Source: Elusimicrobiota bacterium
GTDB taxonomy: Bacteria > Elusimicrobiota > Elusimicrobia > UBA1565 > UBA9628
DNA length: 64,000 bases
Assembly (NCBI GenBank): GCA_003452935.1
Contig: DMMY01000006.1
Span: forward strand, 17,672 to 81,671
Reading direction: 5' to 3'
Shown: piece after piece, positions 41,025-49,750 of the stretch
Position numbering within the stretch: position 1 is the first letter of the stretch
Layout of the letters: every line of letters starts with the position of its first letter
Notes under the pieces: generated by a model
The model's database searches: none
What the model was told of the DNA's origin: nothing
The model's input: only the letters and a program-made list of their open reading frames with translations
Made by a program: the position numbers and the translations under genes

Positions 41025-43937
41025 ATGAACCATTACGCCCGTTGGGCGCTCATTTTCCTGACACTTGTCATGCCCGGACCCGCAGAGGCTAGGGATCAAG
41101 CCCAGGCCCGGCGCTTCTATGATGAAGCCATGACATTCTACCTGCGGGGGGACTTCCGCGCCTCGCTCAAGGCCGTCAACGACGCCATTGACAGCGACTC
41201 TCGAATGGGGCTCGCCTTCGGCCTGCGGGCAAGGATTTGGCATGTTCTCGGCGACCCCCTGCGCCTGGAAAAGGACTGCTCCAACACATTGTCCATGCTC
41301 AAGCCCTTGCTCGGCACCCTCAACGCCGAAGAACTCATCGCTCAAGGCTCGGCTCACCTGCTTCTGGGGGATACGAAAACGGCGATGTCCGATTTTAACA
41401 CCGCCCTGCGCGCCTGGAAGCAGTCATCGGAAGGCTACGCGGCGCGCGCCCGCGCCTGGCGCGCGCAGGGCGACCACGAGCGGGAGATCGCGGACCTTAA
41501 CGAGGCTATAAAGATCGAGTCCCAGGCCCTTTACTACCACAACCGGGGCCACGCCAACTTCTATCTCAACCGCTTGGACAAGGCCGTGGCAGATCTGAGT
41601 ATCGCTCTCAAGATCAACAGGGAGTGCTATATTTCCTGGGGGCTTCTGGGATCGGTATTCGCCAGGCAAGGCGACCTGGAGCGCGCCCTGAAAGCCTATA
41701 ACCGGGCCATCGCTCTCAATCCGGTTTATTCCTACGCCTATTTGGGGCGCGCCGCCATAGCCCTGGCCCAGGGGCAGGACCGGCAGGCGTTTCAGGATTT
41801 CGCCGAGGCCATACGCACCAACACGCGAGATTTCTCCTCCTGGTTCAACCGCGCTGAAGCTTATAGGCTCAAAGGAAAGAAAGACGATGCCCTCGCCGAC
41901 TATCGACAGGCCCTGGGCGCGGAACTGCGCGATCCGCGCTACGCCTTGCTCCTGGGAGACAGGTTCGGCCAGTATCAGTTGTGGATCGAAGCCGTCGCTG
42001 CCTACTCCCGATCCTACGCCTTGGCCGCGCGCTCCGCGCCCTTGCTGCGCCGCGCCCAGGCCTGGGAAGCTCTCAAGAAAAACGACCGCGCCATGGCTGA
42101 CCTCTCAGAAGCGGTCAAGGTCGATCCAGCCTCCACCGCCGCCTGGGCGTCCCGGGGCAACCTGGCCATGAATCTGGGGCGTTATGAGATGGCCCTTTCC
42201 GACTTCAACGAGGCCCTGCGGCTCAGTCCCGATGACCCGGCGATATTAGTGGATAGAGGCCGGCTTTACACCCGAACCGAAAAGGCGGCTTTGGCTCTAA
42301 AAGACTTCAACACCGCCATAGCGGCCGACCCCGCCAGCGCTGAAGCCTACAACAACCGCGGAGTTCTCTACGCCAATCTCATAAAAAACCCGGACAAGGC
42401 TTTGGGGGACATCGTCTCCGCCGTGGTGCTGGATCCGCAGAACGCGGGTTATCAGTTCAATCTGGGCATGATGCGCCTCAAAGTCCACTTTTTCATCAAA
42501 GCCATCGAATCGTTCAACACGGCCCTGCAACTCAAGGCCCCTCTCGCCGCCGTGCTCCCGGCCCGGGCCTACGCCTATGCCCAGTTGGGAGACCACGGCG
42601 CCGCCCTGCGCGACATCCAAACGGCCCTGGAAAAGGATTCCAAGAATTCTTCCGTCTTCGACGCCATCGGCTCCATCCGGATGGCCGAGCACGACTACGA
42701 GGCCGCCGTGGGCGACCTCAACGAGGCCGTGCGTCTCGCGCCGGAATCCGTCCCCGCGCTGATCCACCGGGGCCAAGCCTACGGCGCCATGGACTCCTTC
42801 GAAAACGCCATTCGCGATTTTCGCCGCGCCGCGGAAATAGATCCCCGCTCCCGGGAGGCTTGGACCGGCTCCTGCATAGCGCGCCGCCTGAGCCGCGACT
42901 ACAACGGCGCCGTGAAAGACTGCAGCCAGGCTATCGAGGCGGATCCCAGCCATGGTCCGGCCTATCTCCACCGGGGCCTGACCTACCTGCATCTGGACGA
43001 GGCGACCCGAGCCATCTCCGACATCAACAACGCCTATCAACTGGGAGTACGTCAAGCCGAGGGACTGCTGGGCCAATCCTACGGCCATGCCATGGCCAAA
43101 CAGTATCGGGAAGCGCACAAGACCTATCTCGCCGCGACGGCGCTGGAACCCGACACGCGGACATTCCAGGCCGGCTTCGAGGTCCCGCGGGGGGAGGCTG
43201 AGGACTATTTCACGGCCATGACCAACCTGAAGACCCTCATGGCGCCGGAGGTCGCCGACCCCTACGTCTACCTAGCGCGGGCCGACGCCCTGCATAATTC
43301 CGGAAACTACGACAAAGCCATCCTGGAATACACCAAGGCCTTGCAGATCGACGCTTCGGTGTCCGAAGCCTACGTCGGGCGGGGCAACTGCCTCTTCGCC
43401 CAGGAATCATATGACGGGGCGCAACGGGATTTTACGCGCGCCATCGAGCTCGACCCCGAGGACACGTCGAGCCGGCTGCGCTTGGTGACCCTCCTGACCG
43501 CGCGGGGTCACTACAAAACCGCCATAGCCCAAGTCCGGGCGGCGCTCAAGCTCGACGGAAGGAATTCGGAAGCCTTTCTGCGCGCCGGCAACATCTATTG
43601 CCTCCAAAAGCTGTACCCGAGGGCTCTGGACAACTACCATCTGGCGGCCAAATTCGATCCCGCCTCGGCCGCGGCGCAAAACGGCCTGGGCTTGGCCTAC
43701 TTCGGCCTGCGCAAGTATCCGGACGCGTTGGAGAGATTCAGCCGCGCCATCGCCCTGAATCCCAACTCCGACCGCTTCTACCGCAACCGCGGCTCGGTCT
43801 ACATGGATCTGGGCCAATTCGCCAACGCCGCGTTCGAGTTCAAGATCGCCGGCCGGGTCAACACCGATCCGTCCCTGGTCGAGGAATATCAGAAGCTGGC
43901 CAAGGATGCCCAAGCGCGCCTCTCCGCGGGCAAATAG
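41025..43937 (+). CDS. Large secreted TPR-repeat protein
   Basis: 970 residues with a signal peptide (MNHYARWALIFLTLVMPGPAEA) followed by more than twenty tetratricopeptide repeats that fill nearly the whole chain, e.g. ALYYHNRGHANFYLNRLDKAV, AWASRGNLAMNLGRYEMALSDF, VSEAYVGRGNCLFAQESYDGA. Such superhelical scaffolds bind partner proteins, here in the periplasm. A short non-TPR insert occurs near 705-745 (EVPRGEAEDYFTAMTNLKTLMAPEV). No catalytic domain. Start at 41025 placed by signal peptide and promoter; the longer frame upstream belongs to shadow sequence over the 110-aa gene. Confidence 0.85.
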   Translation: MNHYARWALIFLTLVMPGPAEARDQAQARRFYDEAMTFYLRGDFRASLKAVNDAIDSDSRMGLAFGLRARIWHVLGDPLRLEKDCSNTLSMLKPLLGTLNAEELIAQGSAHLLLGDTKTAMSDFNTALRAWKQSSEGYAARARAWRAQGDHEREIADLNEAIKIESQALYYHNRGHANFYLNRLDKAVADLSIALKINRECYISWGLLGSVFARQGDLERALKAYNRAIALNPVYSYAYLGRAAIALAQGQDRQAFQDFAEAIRTNTRDFSSWFNRAEAYRLKGKKDDALADYRQALGAELRDPRYALLLGDRFGQYQLWIEAVAAYSRSYALAARSAPLLRRAQAWEALKKNDRAMADLSEAVKVDPASTAAWASRGNLAMNLGRYEMALSDFNEALRLSPDDPAILVDRGRLYTRTEKAALALKDFNTAIAADPASAEAYNNRGVLYANLIKNPDKALGDIVSAVVLDPQNAGYQFNLGMMRLKVHFFIKAIESFNTALQLKAPLAAVLPARAYAYAQLGDHGAALRDIQTALEKDSKNSSVFDAIGSIRMAEHDYEAAVGDLNEAVRLAPESVPALIHRGQAYGAMDSFENAIRDFRRAAEIDPRSREAWTGSCIARRLSRDYNGAVKDCSQAIEADPSHGPAYLHRGLTYLHLDEATRAISDINNAYQLGVRQAEGLLGQSYGHAMAKQYREAHKTYLAATALEPDTRTFQAGFEVPRGEAEDYFTAMTNLKTLMAPEVADPYVYLARADALHNSGNYDKAILEYTKALQIDASVSEAYVGRGNCLFAQESYDGAQRDFTRAIELDPEDTSSRLRLVTLLTARGHYKTAIAQVRAALKLDGRNSEAFLRAGNIYCLQKLYPRALDNYHLAAKFDPASAAAQNGLGLAYFGLRKYPDALERFSRAIALNPNSDRFYRNRGSVYMDLGQFANAAFEFKIAGRVNTDPSLVEEYQKLAKDAQARLSAGK

Positions 43938-44139
43938 CTCCTCGACGGCATAATTCTCGCGCGTTGCGCCGCGCTAGCTTGCACTCTGCGTCTGATGAGA
44001 CACAAGGGCCGATGTGCCCAAGACGGCATAGGTCTAAAAACAAGGTTTCCCGCACTCTTCGGCCCAGCCGCGCAGGCTTCGCCGCGCGGTATACTGAATA
44101 ATCATCACGGTAAAATCTTACGCCGTCGGAAGGAAAGCC
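43938..44139. other. Intergenic, no clear feature
   Basis: 202 bp with no convincing gene or repeat. A purine-rich GGAAGGAAA ribosome site (44128-44136) precedes the next start. Confidence 0.5.
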
Positions 44140-44826
44140 ATGGAAACGAATTGTCTTATTATTATGACGTTTTGCCTCGCCGGCACGGTCCAAGCGGAGA
44201 CATTTTCGGATTCCAATATCCCGGATCTGATGAAGACCCCGACTCTCGTCGAAAGCTTGACGAAAAGCCAAGCCGGCAGGTCGGCGCAGCTCTCGGTCCC
44301 GGAGGTTGCGAAGGCCCAGGCTGTCCCTTCCGAAAAGACGAAGGTCGACAGGCTGGTCGCCAGCTATCCTTTTTACCCGTCCGCCAGCATACAGCAGCTG
44401 GCCAAACAGGCGGCCGATAACAAAGCCAGGGAGGTCGGCGGCTGGGTGCAGGAGACCAGCGGCAGTTATGACGTTTACGCCGCGGTCGAGATAACCGCGG
44501 ACCAGGCCCAGGTCCGGCTGGTCGCCGAGTATCCGTTCTATTGCGAAGGCGTGGAAAGCCTCGCCAAATCCAGCGCTGAAAAACATGCCCGGAAATTAGG
44601 AGGCGAGGCCGTCAGGACCTCCGGCTCCTACCAGGTCTGGGTCTATGCTCCGCCGCAACGCTCGCAGTGGCGGCTCGTCACTTCGTTCGCCTTCTATAAC
44701 GGGAGCAGCACCATGCGGGACGCCGCGAAAGGGCCAGCCGAGGCCTTCGCCAGGAAAGTGGGCGGGGTCGTCAGGGAAAACTCGGCCTCCTACGACGTCT
44801 ACGTCCCGGTGCCGAAGACGAGATAG
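44140..44826 (+). CDS. Secreted protein with three tandem copies of an unrecognised about 50-aa domain
   Basis: 228 residues. Signal peptide to about residue 19 (CLAGTVQAE), linker, then three repeats at about 69-116, 124-170 and 176-223. Each reads R-L-V-x3-(Y/F)-x-F-Y, then a helix with AK or A-x-x-A-x-x-x-A-R, then K/E-(L/V)-GG-x-V and a final S-(G/A)-S-Y-x-V strand. Likely a beta-alpha-beta unit repeated three times. I do not recognise the family. One Cys in repeat 2 only. Clear ribosome site. Stands alone between the TPR gene and metF. Confidence 0.75.
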   Translation: METNCLIIMTFCLAGTVQAETFSDSNIPDLMKTPTLVESLTKSQAGRSAQLSVPEVAKAQAVPSEKTKVDRLVASYPFYPSASIQQLAKQAADNKAREVGGWVQETSGSYDVYAAVEITADQAQVRLVAEYPFYCEGVESLAKSSAEKHARKLGGEAVRTSGSYQVWVYAPPQRSQWRLVTSFAFYNGSSTMRDAAKGPAEAFARKVGGVVRENSASYDVYVPVPKTR

Positions 44827-44901
44827 CCTCGATGCAGTTCATCTAAGCTGCGCGCGCGTCGCCTCTCGGCTTGATTTTTACGTGCCGGTGAAAGCGCCTT
44901 C

Positions 44902-44931
44902 TTGGCCCCTTGTCTTGCAAGATGCTAATAT
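44902..44931 (+). promoter_or_regulatory. Promoter of metF (leaderless type)
   Basis: TTGGCC (44902-44907), 18 bp, TAATAT (44926-44931), 6 nt to the GTG at 44938, so transcript start and start codon coincide. Confidence 0.5.
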
Positions 44932-44937
44932 AACTGC

Positions 44938-45801
44938 GTGAAAATCGCAGAACTTTTCGGCCGCCCGGACCCGGTTTTTTCCTTCGAGTTCTTCATACCC
45001 AAGACTCCGGGAGAGACGGACGCCTTCCTGGCCAACGTCCGCGCCCTTCAGGCCCTCAAGCCCGCCTTCGTGACCCTGACCTACGGCGCGGGCGGCTCGG
45101 CGCGGGAGCGAACCATCGAGCTCGCCGGCCGCATGCGCAACGAAGTCGGCACGGAGACCGTCTGCCATTTGACCGGCATCACCCACACCCGCGCTGAGAT
45201 GTCGCGCAACCTGGAGCGCCTGCGGGCCTTGGGCATCTCCCACGTCGTGGCCCTGCGCGGAGACCGGCCCAAGGATTGGGACGGAGAACTGCCCGGGGAC
45301 TTTCCCTACGCCCTGCAGCTCGTCGAATTCATCCGCCGCGCCGGAGGCTTTCATATGGCCGTGGCCGGCTATCCCGAGGGCCACCCCGAAGCCGTTGACA
45401 AGTCCGACGACCTGGCGCGTCTGGCGGCCAAAGTGCGCTGCGGCGGCGAATGGATCATCACCCAGCTTTTCTTCGACAACCGCCACTATTTCGCCTTCGT
45501 GGACGCGGCCCGCCGGGCCGGGATCACGGTCCCTATCGTGCCCGGGCTCATGCCCGTGACCGGCTTCGCGCAGCTCAAGCGATTCACCAGCCTCTGCGGG
45601 GCCTCCATCCCGCCGGAGATGGCGGCTGACCTGGAAAGAATTCATGGCGACGGCGAGGCCGTGGTGCGCTACGGCATCGACTGGGCGACCCGGCAATGCC
45701 GGGAGCTCCTGGAGAGGGGCGCGCCCGGCATCCACTTCTACACCCTCAACCGCTCCCGATCCACCGCGGAGATACTCTCCGCGCTTCGAAAATTGAATTG
45801 A
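44938..45801 (+). CDS. metF: 5,10-methylenetetrahydrofolate reductase
   Basis: 287 residues from GTG. Reduces methylene- to methyl-tetrahydrofolate for methionine synthesis. Motifs: FSFEFFIPKTPGET (active-site Glu in SFEFF), VTLTYGAGGSARERT, HLTGITHTRAE, VVALRGDRP, GYPEGHPEA and ITQLFFDNRHYFAFVD. Length and motifs typical; FAD-binding residues present. Overlaps the Omp85 gene by 4 bp (TTGA), an unrelated function, so transcription is shared but not pathway. Confidence 0.94.
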   Translation: MKIAELFGRPDPVFSFEFFIPKTPGETDAFLANVRALQALKPAFVTLTYGAGGSARERTIELAGRMRNEVGTETVCHLTGITHTRAEMSRNLERLRALGISHVVALRGDRPKDWDGELPGDFPYALQLVEFIRRAGGFHMAVAGYPEGHPEAVDKSDDLARLAAKVRCGGEWIITQLFFDNRHYFAFVDAARRAGITVPIVPGLMPVTGFAQLKRFTSLCGASIPPEMAADLERIHGDGEAVVRYGIDWATRQCRELLERGAPGIHFYTLNRSRSTAEILSALRKLN

Positions 45802-47516
45802 AGGCGAGCGCGACGCCGAAGGCGGCGCTTCCGTTGGGGGTGGCCGTGCCGTTGTTGTTGTTGTGCCTTCTTTCCATCTCCGCCCAATCCCAAACCGTCT
45901 CCACCGCCGCGCTCATCGGCGAAATCAGAATAATCAACCGCCTCAATGTCTTCGATCCGCGCATACCGGGAGAGGACTGGTGGCCGTTCCGCGTCGCCAA
46001 CAAGATACACTTCACGACCCGCGAACGCATCATCCGTCAAGAGTTGCTCCTGGGTCCGGGCGATCCTTACGACCAGCTCAAGGTCTGGGAGTCGGAGCGC
46101 AACCTGCGCGCCGCCGGATCGTTTCGGCACGTCGAGATCAGCCGCGCGCCGCGGCCCGACGGCCGCATGGACCTCGAGGTCCGCGCCCAGGATTCCTGGA
46201 CCACCAATCCCCGCTTTTCGGTGGGAACCGAGGGCGGGGATCGATTCTTCAGTTACGGAATCGACGAAGGAAACCTCTTCGGCCACAACAAGGCCTTGTC
46301 GTTCTTTCATTCCCAAAACGGTCCCAAGGTGCGCAATGACCTGCGCTATACGGACCCGCGCCTGGCCGGTTCCCGCCTGCGGCTCTCCACCCTGCTGGCC
46401 AACACCTCGCGCGGAGATTCCATCGGAGCGGACCTGACGCGGCCTTTCTTCGCTCTCGACACCCCCTTCGCCTACGGCGTGGGCTGGACGCGGATCAACG
46501 ACGAGGACATCCTCTATCGCGACGGGGAGGAATGGTCCAAATTCCAGGACTACTCGCGCACGGCCATGCTCAGCGCCGGGGCCAGGCTGCTCGATTCGGA
46601 CTCGCTCACCCAGCGTCTGGAGGCGGGATGGATATACCAGCGCAGCCGCTTTACCCCGACCTCGGACACGATCGCCGGGACCCTGCCCGAGAACCGGGAA
46701 ATATCCGGCCCCACGCTGGGTTACTCCTGGACACAGCCCCGCTATATCAAGGAAACCTACATCAACGGCATGGAGCGCGTCGAGGACTACAACCTGGGAA
46801 ACGAGTTCAGCTTCCTGGGCGGCTACGCGGGCCGGCATTTTTCCTCGGACCGGGACCGCGTGATCTTCAATGTCATGGACCAGCAGGGTCTCAACCTCGG
46901 CTACGGACGATTCGCCCTGGCTCAGGTCGGGATGGCCGGCCGGACGGCCGGGGGGGACTGGGAAAACGCGCTGCTGTTCACGAACCTGGACCTCTTCTGG
47001 AAATCCGAGACGCCGCTGCCCAACACCTGGGTGGCGCATCTGGAAGGCGCGTCCGTGCGCCGGATGGACGCGGAAAATCAGGTGGTCCTGGGCGGAGACA
47101 CCGGCTTGCGCGGCTATAAGAACAATGCTTTTATCGGCGCGCGGGCGGTGCTGGCCAACGTGGAGAACCGATTCTTCTTCCCGGGCGAATATTTCCATCT
47201 CGTGCGCTTCGGCGGCGCGATCTTCTTCGACTCGGGGGCCGTGGTACCGGAAGGCAGCGGACTTTCCCTGGCGCGCTTCAAATCGGACGCGGGTCTGGGC
47301 CTGCGCGTGAGCTCCACCCGCTCCCGGTCGGGCGGGGTGCTGCGCATCGACCTCGCCCGTGCCTTGGACCGCGGCCCGGGCCCGGACCGCTGGGTCATTT
47401 CCATCCGAGCCGGCCAGGCCTTCGAGATATTCAACAGCGCGACCGGACGCCTGCGCCGTCCTCCGACCTCGCGCATCAACTCGATCTCCCCGCCGGCCTT
47501 CCCCTCGCCGCGCTGA
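45798..47516 (+). CDS. Omp85/BamA-TamA-family outer-membrane protein
   Basis: 572 residues from a TTG overlapping the metF stop; gives a clean signal peptide (ALPLGVAVPLLLLCLLSISAQS). One POTRA-like unit (IRQELLLGPGDPYDQLKVWESERNLRAAGSFRHVEI, about 70-110) then a 16-strand-type barrel with the Omp85 loop-6 motif in GGDTGLRGYKNN. Family members insert or secrete proteins through the outer membrane, or export lipids. Only one obvious POTRA where BamA has five, so it is a reduced form like some surface-antigen or patatin-less types. Start uncertain; the frame stays open upstream through metF, and internal GTGs exist before the signal. Confidence 0.8.
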   Translation: MKASATPKAALPLGVAVPLLLLCLLSISAQSQTVSTAALIGEIRIINRLNVFDPRIPGEDWWPFRVANKIHFTTRERIIRQELLLGPGDPYDQLKVWESERNLRAAGSFRHVEISRAPRPDGRMDLEVRAQDSWTTNPRFSVGTEGGDRFFSYGIDEGNLFGHNKALSFFHSQNGPKVRNDLRYTDPRLAGSRLRLSTLLANTSRGDSIGADLTRPFFALDTPFAYGVGWTRINDEDILYRDGEEWSKFQDYSRTAMLSAGARLLDSDSLTQRLEAGWIYQRSRFTPTSDTIAGTLPENREISGPTLGYSWTQPRYIKETYINGMERVEDYNLGNEFSFLGGYAGRHFSSDRDRVIFNVMDQQGLNLGYGRFALAQVGMAGRTAGGDWENALLFTNLDLFWKSETPLPNTWVAHLEGASVRRMDAENQVVLGGDTGLRGYKNNAFIGARAVLANVENRFFFPGEYFHLVRFGGAIFFDSGAVVPEGSGLSLARFKSDAGLGLRVSSTRSRSGGVLRIDLARALDRGPGPDRWVISIRAGQAFEIFNSATGRLRRPPTSRINSISPPAFPSPR

Positions 47517-47656
47517 GACGAGCCGCCGATTGTCGACGGCCTTAAGTAACCTCAAGGGCGATGCCGTTCTCCTTCCAGCCAGAGAGATGGCCCTGTAGCG
47601 CGCTTTCCCTTCATCCTAGGAGCCTGAGCAATTAGTCCGGCCCTACGCAGACGAGA

Positions 47657-47793
47657 GCGCCCGGCGGCTGTTTGCCGGGCGCCACCGGCCGGAGCGAAGC
47701 GAAGGCCGGCAGTCTCCAGCAGGATCAACCGTGCGCGTCGCTTTCAGCGCCGCGCGATTCCTGCCCGGCACGCTATGCGTTCCGGGCAGGAAT
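47657..47793. repeat. Array of strong hairpins inside the IS
   Basis: Stem 1: gcgcccggc (47657-47665) with 47674-47682. Weaker stem: ccggcc/ggccgg around 47686-47709. Stem 3: attcctgcccgg (47757-47768) with ccgggcaggaat (47782-47793), 12 bp perfect. Together with repeat copy B they form a run of four foldable units. Confidence 0.65.
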
Positions 47794-47871
47794 GCCAGGG
47801 TGCGGCACGCCCCATTGGGCAACAACGGTGGAAAACAGAAACGCCATCTCCCTGCATATCCTTGCCGGAGG

Positions 47872-47961
47872 CGTGTTAAAGTGATGCGCTTAAACGCATC
47901 ACTTTAACACGGGGCCGGGAAAGGCACCCGCACATCAACCCCGCCGAATTCTCCGTCGGGA
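47872..47961. repeat. Hairpin repeat, copy B
   Basis: Homologous to 7017-7105. Its first 40 bp form a perfect 17-bp stem (47872-47888 with 47895-47911) around a 6-nt loop cttaaa. Lies inside the decayed IS, 42 bp before the transposase start. Confidence 0.75.
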
Positions 47962-48002
47962 AACGACTTGCTGACCGATGATAAAATCCGCAAGCGAAGG
48001 CA

Positions 48003-48941
48003 ATGTTCAGACCCTGCCAACAGAATCAGGAATTCCTGCTGCCCCCGTCGTTGATCGACTTCATCGCTAAGAACCATCCGGCCCGCATGATCAACGACCT
48101 CGTTGATCGGCTGGACCGGACGATGGCGGCTACCGGCTCTCGGATGAACTGGCGCGGCGGGAGAATCGGCTGGCAAAGATCGAGGCGGCCAGAAAGGCGT
48201 TGGAGGAGCGGGAACACCGGGACAATCCCGGCAAGCCTATCGACCCGAAGAAGCAGATTTCTTTTGCGGACCATGTGACGCGCGGTGCCGCAGCAAGAAA
48301 AGCGACGGAACGCAGTACGTCTACAATGGCCAGGCTGCGGTGGACATGGACAGCCAGGTGATCGTAGAGAACCACATCGAGGACTCGGTCACGGATGCGC
48401 ACGCCGCCGAGCCGGCCCTGGAGAACATGCAGCAAGACTTTGGCGTCTTGCCCGAGAAACTGGTCACCGACGCCGGGTACGGCAACAAGGACACGGTGGG
48501 CGCTTGCTTAGAGCACGAGGTTGTGCCGATATGCGCGACGGCCGAGGAGTGATCGGCGCCTCAGCCGGGCATCTGGCCAAGAGGGAGCTGCGACGGATCA
48601 TGGAGCAGCCGGGCCACCGTGATATCTATCGTCGCAGGAAGTGCACGGTGGAGCCGGTGTTCGGGCAGATTCAAGTCGGGATGGGATTTCGCCGGTTCTT
48701 CTACCGCGGCAAGGAGAACGTGGGCGGAGCATGGAATCTGGTCTGCGCCGCGTTCAACGTAAAGAAGCTGGCGGCACTGGTGCGCAAGGCAGGGGGGTGG
48801 ACCGCCATTTTGCCTAGAATGGGCGACTATTTGCGTTTTCTGGCACGATGGATCGGCATGGCTGTACGTGTCATGGTGCATCAATGCCACATCCTACTTG
48901 AGCTTGGGTTGCCGACGATGACTACTTGCTCAGGCTCCTAG
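48003..48941 (+). pseudogene. IS1182-type transposase, frameshifted and internally deleted
   Basis: Pieces in three frames. Frame 1 (48003-48125): PCQQNQEFLLPPSLIDFIAKNHPARMINDLVDRLD, the DUF772 start. Another frame (about 48125-48275): RLSDELARRENRLAKIEAARKAL, KKQISFADHV. Then about 48280-48552: KSDGTQYVYNGQAAVDMDSQVIVENHIEDSV up to a stop. Last (48550-48941): KCTVEPVFGQIQVGMGFRRFFYRG and NLVCAAFNVKKLAAL, the DDE-domain end. At least two frameshifts and the loss of the piece between EVVPICATAEE and the C-terminal part. Not functional. Confidence 0.85.
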
Positions 48942-49023
48942 ATGGACGTCTCCAAAGCCTCCCGGACGGGCGGGATTCCTCTCTTCGGCTTTCGTACGGT
49001 CAATTTCCTTGCCTAGGGAGCTA

Positions 49024-49596
49024 TCAACCTCTCGCGTGCCCATTCGTTCGGGGCGTCGGCCCAGGCTTCAAAGATGAAATCGGTCCCGGCGGCTGAAATC
49101 CGATACGCTTGGGGGCCTCTTTCGGCGGAGCCATCAGTTCCCGAATCGCGTCGAAGACAGTCTTAAATTGAGCATCATATTTTCCCTCCAATTCATCGAG
49201 ACGCCGGGACAACTCCTTATTGGCGTAAATTATTGCCCGCAGCCTACCGAATGTCCGCATGATCTGAATATTTACCTGAATAGCTCTGGGGCAACGAAGA
49301 ATACTGGATAACATCGCCACCCCATATTCGGTAAACGCAAGAACGTTTCGAGAATGTCTGATATTTGTGTAATTTTTCGAACATATCACAACCTGTGATA
49401 TGTTCCTGATTTCGTATCGGGCCAACTTGAACATAAAGTCGTCAGGAAAACGTTCGATATGCCGACCCACGGCCTGATTGAGAGTTCTCGTTTCCACGCC
49501 GTAAAGGACTCCCAAATCGACATCCAACATGACCCTCTGGCCTCGAATGAGGAATATACGTCGCTCAATATCACAGTTCTGGGGCACCCCATCCAT
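49024..49596 (-). CDS. ORF6N-domain protein
   Basis: 190 residues from ATG at 49596 (the GTG at 49614 is the alternative). ORF6N (KilA-N type) domain about residues 5-105: IERRIFLIRGQRVMLDVDLGVLYGVETRTLNQAVGRHIERFPDDFMF and VLAFTEYGVAMLSSIL. These DNA-binding domains derive from phages and are widespread in bacterial accessory DNA. C-terminus holds a helix (ELSRRLDELEGKYDAQFKTVF) and a Pro-rich tail. Start preferred because an ECF-like promoter ends 7 nt before 49596, the same spacing as for the HNH gene. Beside the decayed IS, so likely an accessory gene. Confidence 0.85.
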   Translation of the reverse strand: MDGVPQNCDIERRIFLIRGQRVMLDVDLGVLYGVETRTLNQAVGRHIERFPDDFMFKLARYEIRNISQVVICSKNYTNIRHSRNVLAFTEYGVAMLSSILRCPRAIQVNIQIMRTFGRLRAIIYANKELSRRLDELEGKYDAQFKTVFDAIRELMAPPKEAPKRIGFQPPGPISSLKPGPTPRTNGHARG

Positions 49597-49603
49597 GATT
49601 GAT

Positions 49604-49629
49604 ATACGATTCACATCGGAAAAAGTTCC
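49604..49629 (-). promoter_or_regulatory. ECF-sigma-like promoter of the ORF6N gene
   Basis: Minus strand GGAAC (49625-49629) with T-run, 16 nt, CGTAT (49604-49608), 7 nt to ATG. Over 40 nt it shares GGAACTTTTT, AATCGTAT and TCATGGA with the HNH promoter at fixed spacing. Confidence 0.6.
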
Positions 49630-49705
49630 GTTATGTTGTCAGTTTCCTGACTTGGCAATAGTCTCGTCGGGGGTTTACGCATTTCGGGTTTTCGGCGGCC
49701 AGAGA

Positions 49706-49734
49706 TTGCGGCCCGGGATAATCTTTTATATAAA
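49706..49734 (+). promoter_or_regulatory. Promoter of the lhgO-TRAP operon
   Basis: TTGCGG (49706-49711), 17 bp, TATAAA (49729-49734), 16 nt to ATG at 49751. Divergent from the ORF6N promoter. Confidence 0.5.
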
Positions 49735-49750
49735 CAAAGGGCCTTCTCCC

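Larger units (their letters stand above)
47616..48941 (+). mobile_element. Decayed IS1182-like insertion sequence
   Basis: Bounded by perfect 16-bp inverted repeats: ctaggagcctgagcaa (47616-47631) and its reverse complement (48926-48941), extending to about 22 bp with few mismatches. The outer CTAG on each side could instead be a 4-bp target duplication. Contains a broken transposase (48003-48941). The 390 bp between left end and transposase is unusually long and filled with hairpins and repeat copy B, suggesting another insertion inside it. Confidence 0.75.

Noticed and set aside
44827..44937. Possible SAM or folate riboswitch before metF
   Set aside because: No conserved riboswitch core is visible and the promoter ends 6 nt before the start codon, leaving no leader RNA.
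45738..47555. 605-residue minus-strand open frame
   Set aside because: Antisense to the Omp85 gene, which has a signal peptide, POTRA and RGY motif. The shadow frame has none.
49597..49614. GTG start for the ORF6N gene at 49614
   Set aside because: It would place the CGTAT -10 box within the coding region, whereas ATG 49596 has the same 7-nt spacing as the HNH gene.
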